A stretch of 53,180 nucleotides of DNA from a virus, in IMG/VR virus record IMGVR_UViG_3300025122_003952, positions 1 through 53,180 of that record; one strand, written 5' to 3'. Of the stretch, positions 50,845-53,180 are shown in pieces (positions within the stretch are counted from its first letter, which is position 1; every line of letters begins with the position of its first letter). Made by a program: the position numbers and the translations under genes. Under the pieces are notes generated by a model, which was not told the origin of the DNA, did not search any database, and saw only the letters and a program-made list of their open reading frames with translations.

Positions 50845-52365
50845 ATGTTTTTTATTTTTGAAATGGCTAACAATCATATGGGAGATGTTAGTCACGGAAA
50901 AAGAATCATAGATGAATTTTCTAAGTTGGCTAAAAAATATAATATTAATGCTGGTGTTAAATTACAATTTAGACAATTGGATACTTTCATCCATAAAGAC
51001 TTCAAAAATTCAGATTTAAAATATGTAAAAAGATTTAATGAAACAGTACTTACAAAAAATCAATTTAAAGAGCTTATTGATTATACAAAAAAGAGTGGAT
51101 TAAAATCTGTAGTAACTCCATTTGATAATGAATCTATCGATATTTTGGTTGAATTGGATGTTGATGTTATAAAAATAGCTAGTTGTTCTATTGACGACTG
51201 GCCGCTATTGAATGAGGTTAGTGATATTAATAAAAAAATTATAATATCTACTGCTGGAATTGATTTAAATTTATTAAGGGAAGTTTATAATTTATTCAAA
51301 AGTAAGAAAAGTGATTTTTCTTTTTTACATTGTGTGGCTGAATATCCAACTCCACGTGGTCATGCTAATTTAGAGAGAATCAATTTTTTAAAAGATGGAT
51401 TTTCAGATGTGGAAATTGGATTTTCAACACACGAACCACCTTCAGAGAAATCAATTGTACCTTATGCAGTGGCAATGGGTTGTCGTATAATAGAAAAGCA
51501 TGTAGCTATACCAACTGAAAATTGGGGTGTGAATAAATATTCGTGTACTCCTGAACAAATTGAAAATATATTTAAAGATTTACAAGTATTAAGTTTATCA
51601 ACTTATGGTGACCCTGAAGATAGTAAGTCTGATGGAAAGTGGGGTATAAAATATGGAGAACTTGAAAAAAAATCACTGAAGTCCTTGAAACGAGGAATAT
51701 ATGTAAACAAAACATTGGAATCAGGACATACTATTACAGAAGATGATCTTTACTATTCGATGCCATTACAGGACAATCAATATGATACTTCCTATTTTTA
51801 TGATGTAGTTAAAAGTAGAGTTGGGGAGAATAGTATTATAAAAGACAGTCCGTTATTAGAAAATGATGTACTAACAGTAAGTCACGATGATATGATCGAA
51901 GAAATAAAAAGTAAATGTCTTGGTATTTTAAGTGAGAGTAATGTAAATATTACAAAAGAAGATAAAGTTCAATTGTCAGCTCATTATGGATTGAAAAATT
52001 TTTTAGATGTTGGGTGTTTAATTATTGATAAGATCAATAGAGAATATTGTAAGAAGTATATTATACAATTACCAAATCAAAAGCATCCCCCACATTATCA
52101 TATTAAAAAAGAAGAATCTTTTGAGTTATTACACGGAGATTGTACATTAAATTTAAATGGTACTGATGTGCATTTAGAGTTAGGAAAACCTATTTTAATA
52201 AACCGAAATGTGGTTCACTTTTTTTCAAGTAAAAATGGTTGTATTGTTGAGGAAATTTCTACGACACATTATTTAAATGATTCTAAGTATGAAGATACTA
52301 ATATAAATAAATTGGATTTATCCGAAAGAAAAATAAATATTAATTTGGAGAGTTTAGGAAATTAG
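50845..52365 (+). CDS. neuB: NeuB-like nonulosonate synthase fused to a cupin domain
   Basis: 506 residues. Residues 1 to about 240 are the NeuB barrel: FEMANNHMGD at 4-13, VKLQFRQLDTFI near 37, KIASCSIDDWPLLNEV near 111, and IEKHVA near 213; it condenses phosphoenolpyruvate with an amino sugar to make a sialic-acid-type sugar. About 275-350 resembles the SAF antifreeze-like domain (KSLKRGIYVNKTLESGHTI). About 410-465 is a cupin: HPPHYHIKKEESFELLHG with metal-binding His and Glu. NeuB-SAF-cupin (D-lyxose-isomerase-like) fusions exist in some sugar loci; here the cupin could bring an isomerase step. Confidence 0.85.
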   Translation: MFFIFEMANNHMGDVSHGKRIIDEFSKLAKKYNINAGVKLQFRQLDTFIHKDFKNSDLKYVKRFNETVLTKNQFKELIDYTKKSGLKSVVTPFDNESIDILVELDVDVIKIASCSIDDWPLLNEVSDINKKIIISTAGIDLNLLREVYNLFKSKKSDFSFLHCVAEYPTPRGHANLERINFLKDGFSDVEIGFSTHEPPSEKSIVPYAVAMGCRIIEKHVAIPTENWGVNKYSCTPEQIENIFKDLQVLSLSTYGDPEDSKSDGKWGIKYGELEKKSLKSLKRGIYVNKTLESGHTITEDDLYYSMPLQDNQYDTSYFYDVVKSRVGENSIIKDSPLLENDVLTVSHDDMIEEIKSKCLGILSESNVNITKEDKVQLSAHYGLKNFLDVGCLIIDKINREYCKKYIIQLPNQKHPPHYHIKKEESFELLHGDCTLNLNGTDVHLELGKPILINRNVVHFFSSKNGCIVEEISTTHYLNDSKYEDTNINKLDLSERKININLESLGN

Positions 52366-53073
52366 ATGAAAAATATAAAAGATGTTTGCTTTATTATTCA
52401 AACTAGATTAAGTTCTTTAAGATGCCCACAAAAGGCTATAAGACCGTTTGCTGACACCACTTTAACAGATATAGCTATACAGAAAATTTTGAAGTCTAAA
52501 GTTATTCCAAAAGAAAATTTTTATGCCTCTGTATATGAAAAAGAATTATTAGATTTATGTGATAAATATGATATTAATATCTATTACAGATCTGAAGAAT
52601 CAGCTAATTCTCGTGGAAATATAGGTACAATTGTTTATGAGTGGTATAATAGATTACCGTATGAATATTGTGTTCTTATAAGTACGTGTCAACCTTTAAT
52701 GAAAATAGAAACTATAGATTCTTTTGTAAAAGCTTATTTAGAAACAGAATCCGATGGATTGTTTGCAGTTGTTCCTAAAAAACAATACTATTGGAACAAC
52801 GATGGTGATTTGATTTCGCCTTGGCCTGAAGGATGCAATTTAATGAATACCAATGTGGTTGAGCCAACTTTTGAGGCAGCACATTGTTTATATGCTTCAA
52901 GAATGGATGCCGTAGGAAATGGTATGTTTATGGGAAAACCACCATACACTAAGAATAACCCAGATTTATTTTCAGTAGAAGAATTGGAAGTTTTTGATGT
53001 AGATCATGAATGGGAATTTGAAGTAGCAGAAATATTATATAGAAAATTTAGAAATGATTTTAATATCTCATAG
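52366..53073 (+). CDS. Cytidylyltransferase-like protein (SpsF/NeuA type, third)
   Basis: 235 residues, starting immediately after the NeuB stop. CFIIQTRLSSLRCPQKAIRPFADTTL near 8-33 is a nucleotide-binding loop in the SpsF style (Q-x-R...S-R-P/K), VLISTCQPLMKIETI near 103-117 corresponds to the QPTSPL region. It lacks the full ARGGSK motif. Probably activates a sugar made by the NeuB-like enzyme, or assists the NeuA-like protein at 48213. Overlaps the next gene by 20 bases. Confidence 0.7.
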   Translation: MKNIKDVCFIIQTRLSSLRCPQKAIRPFADTTLTDIAIQKILKSKVIPKENFYASVYEKELLDLCDKYDINIYYRSEESANSRGNIGTIVYEWYNRLPYEYCVLISTCQPLMKIETIDSFVKAYLETESDGLFAVVPKKQYYWNNDGDLISPWPEGCNLMNTNVVEPTFEAAHCLYASRMDAVGNGMFMGKPPYTKNNPDLFSVEELEVFDVDHEWEFEVAEILYRKFRNDFNIS

Positions 53074-53180
53074 AGGAAATTTAGAAGGTAAGAATCCTGA
53101 GAAAGAAAATTCACCAATTTATGTATTGCAAGCACTTTCAAAGGGATTTGATGTTGAAGTAGATGTTTGGTATTTAGAAG
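53054..53180 (+). CDS. Start of a glycerophosphodiester phosphodiesterase-like protein (partial)
   Basis: 42 codons from ATG 53054 run off the right edge. MILISHRGNLEGKNPEKENS then ALSKGFDVEVDVWYLE matches the start of the GDPD barrel: the H-R-G-N catalytic motif, the E-N-S-x and the later E-x-D metal ligands. It overlaps the previous gene by 20 bases in a different frame, like other junctions here. GDPD-like proteins also occur in capsule loci. Only the N-terminus can be judged. Confidence 0.6.
   Translation, partial: MILISHRGNLEGKNPEKENSPIYVLQALSKGFDVEVDVWYLE

Noticed and set aside
1-53180. tRNA genes and CRISPR arrays
   Set aside because: Apart from 4780-5444, gaps between genes are too short, and I found no T-arm plus acceptor combination and no regularly spaced direct repeats. 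A tRNA scan would settle this.

Overview
The window is a tightly packed piece of a large T4-like (myovirus) phage genome. Every supported gene lies on the + strand. Most neighbours overlap by 1-20 bases (ATGA or TAATG junctions) or sit a few bases apart, so translation is probably coupled along long transcripts. The phage character comes from a nearly full T4-type replication set: gp32-like single-strand binding protein, UvsX, a gp41-like helicase, RNase H/FEN-type exonuclease, family B DNA polymerase, sliding clamp, and clamp-loader large (gp44) and probable small (gp62) subunits. The DNA is AT-rich. The host is probably a Gram-negative marine bacterium of the Bacteroidota/Marinimicrobia kind. 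That is inferred from a complete TonB-dependent receptor with an N-terminal carboxypeptidase-like regulatory domain and from signal peptides of that style.

Layout. 1-3.7 kb: the end of an unknown gene, then two genes whose first ten residues resemble the T4 capsid-targeting peptide cut after L/I-x-E; they may be internal head proteins injected with the DNA. 3.7-4.8 kb: small genes, including two neighbouring small membrane/coiled-coil proteins of possible lysis function. 4.8-5.4 kb: the only long non-coding stretch. It has a promoter-like box, about 500 bases with many hairpins, and a strong terminator, and looks like a free-standing large structured RNA of a class I do not recognise. 5.4-11.9 kb: replication genes and an adenosylcobalamin-dependent (class II) ribonucleotide reductase. 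12.0-14.8 kb: the TonB-dependent receptor, preceded by a well-formed H-type pseudoknot and closed by its own terminator; it looks like an inserted host-type gene. 14.9-25.7 kb: polymerase, clamp, clamp loader, ClpP-like protease, two related TSPPY DNA methyltransferases, an Nmad1/DUF1599-like protein, a PD-(D/E)XK nuclease, zinc-ribbon proteins and small unknowns.

25.7-53.2 kb: an unbroken island of surface-sugar genes that continues past the window. It holds GT-B, GT-A and GT-D-like glycosyltransferases, nucleotide-sugar dehydrogenase and epimerase, a DegT/StrS aminotransferase, sugar methyltransferases, an aldolase, a HAD phosphatase fused to a nucleotidyltransferase, three CMP-sugar synthetase-like genes, an asparagine-synthase-type amidotransferase, and a NeuB-like synthase fused to a cupin. 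Together these suggest that the phage builds and transfers one or more unusual sugars, probably including a nonulosonic (sialic-acid-like) acid. The target could be the host envelope (receptor masking) or the virion.

Protein identities come from reading motifs, not from database searches. Functions in the sugar island are mostly family-level.
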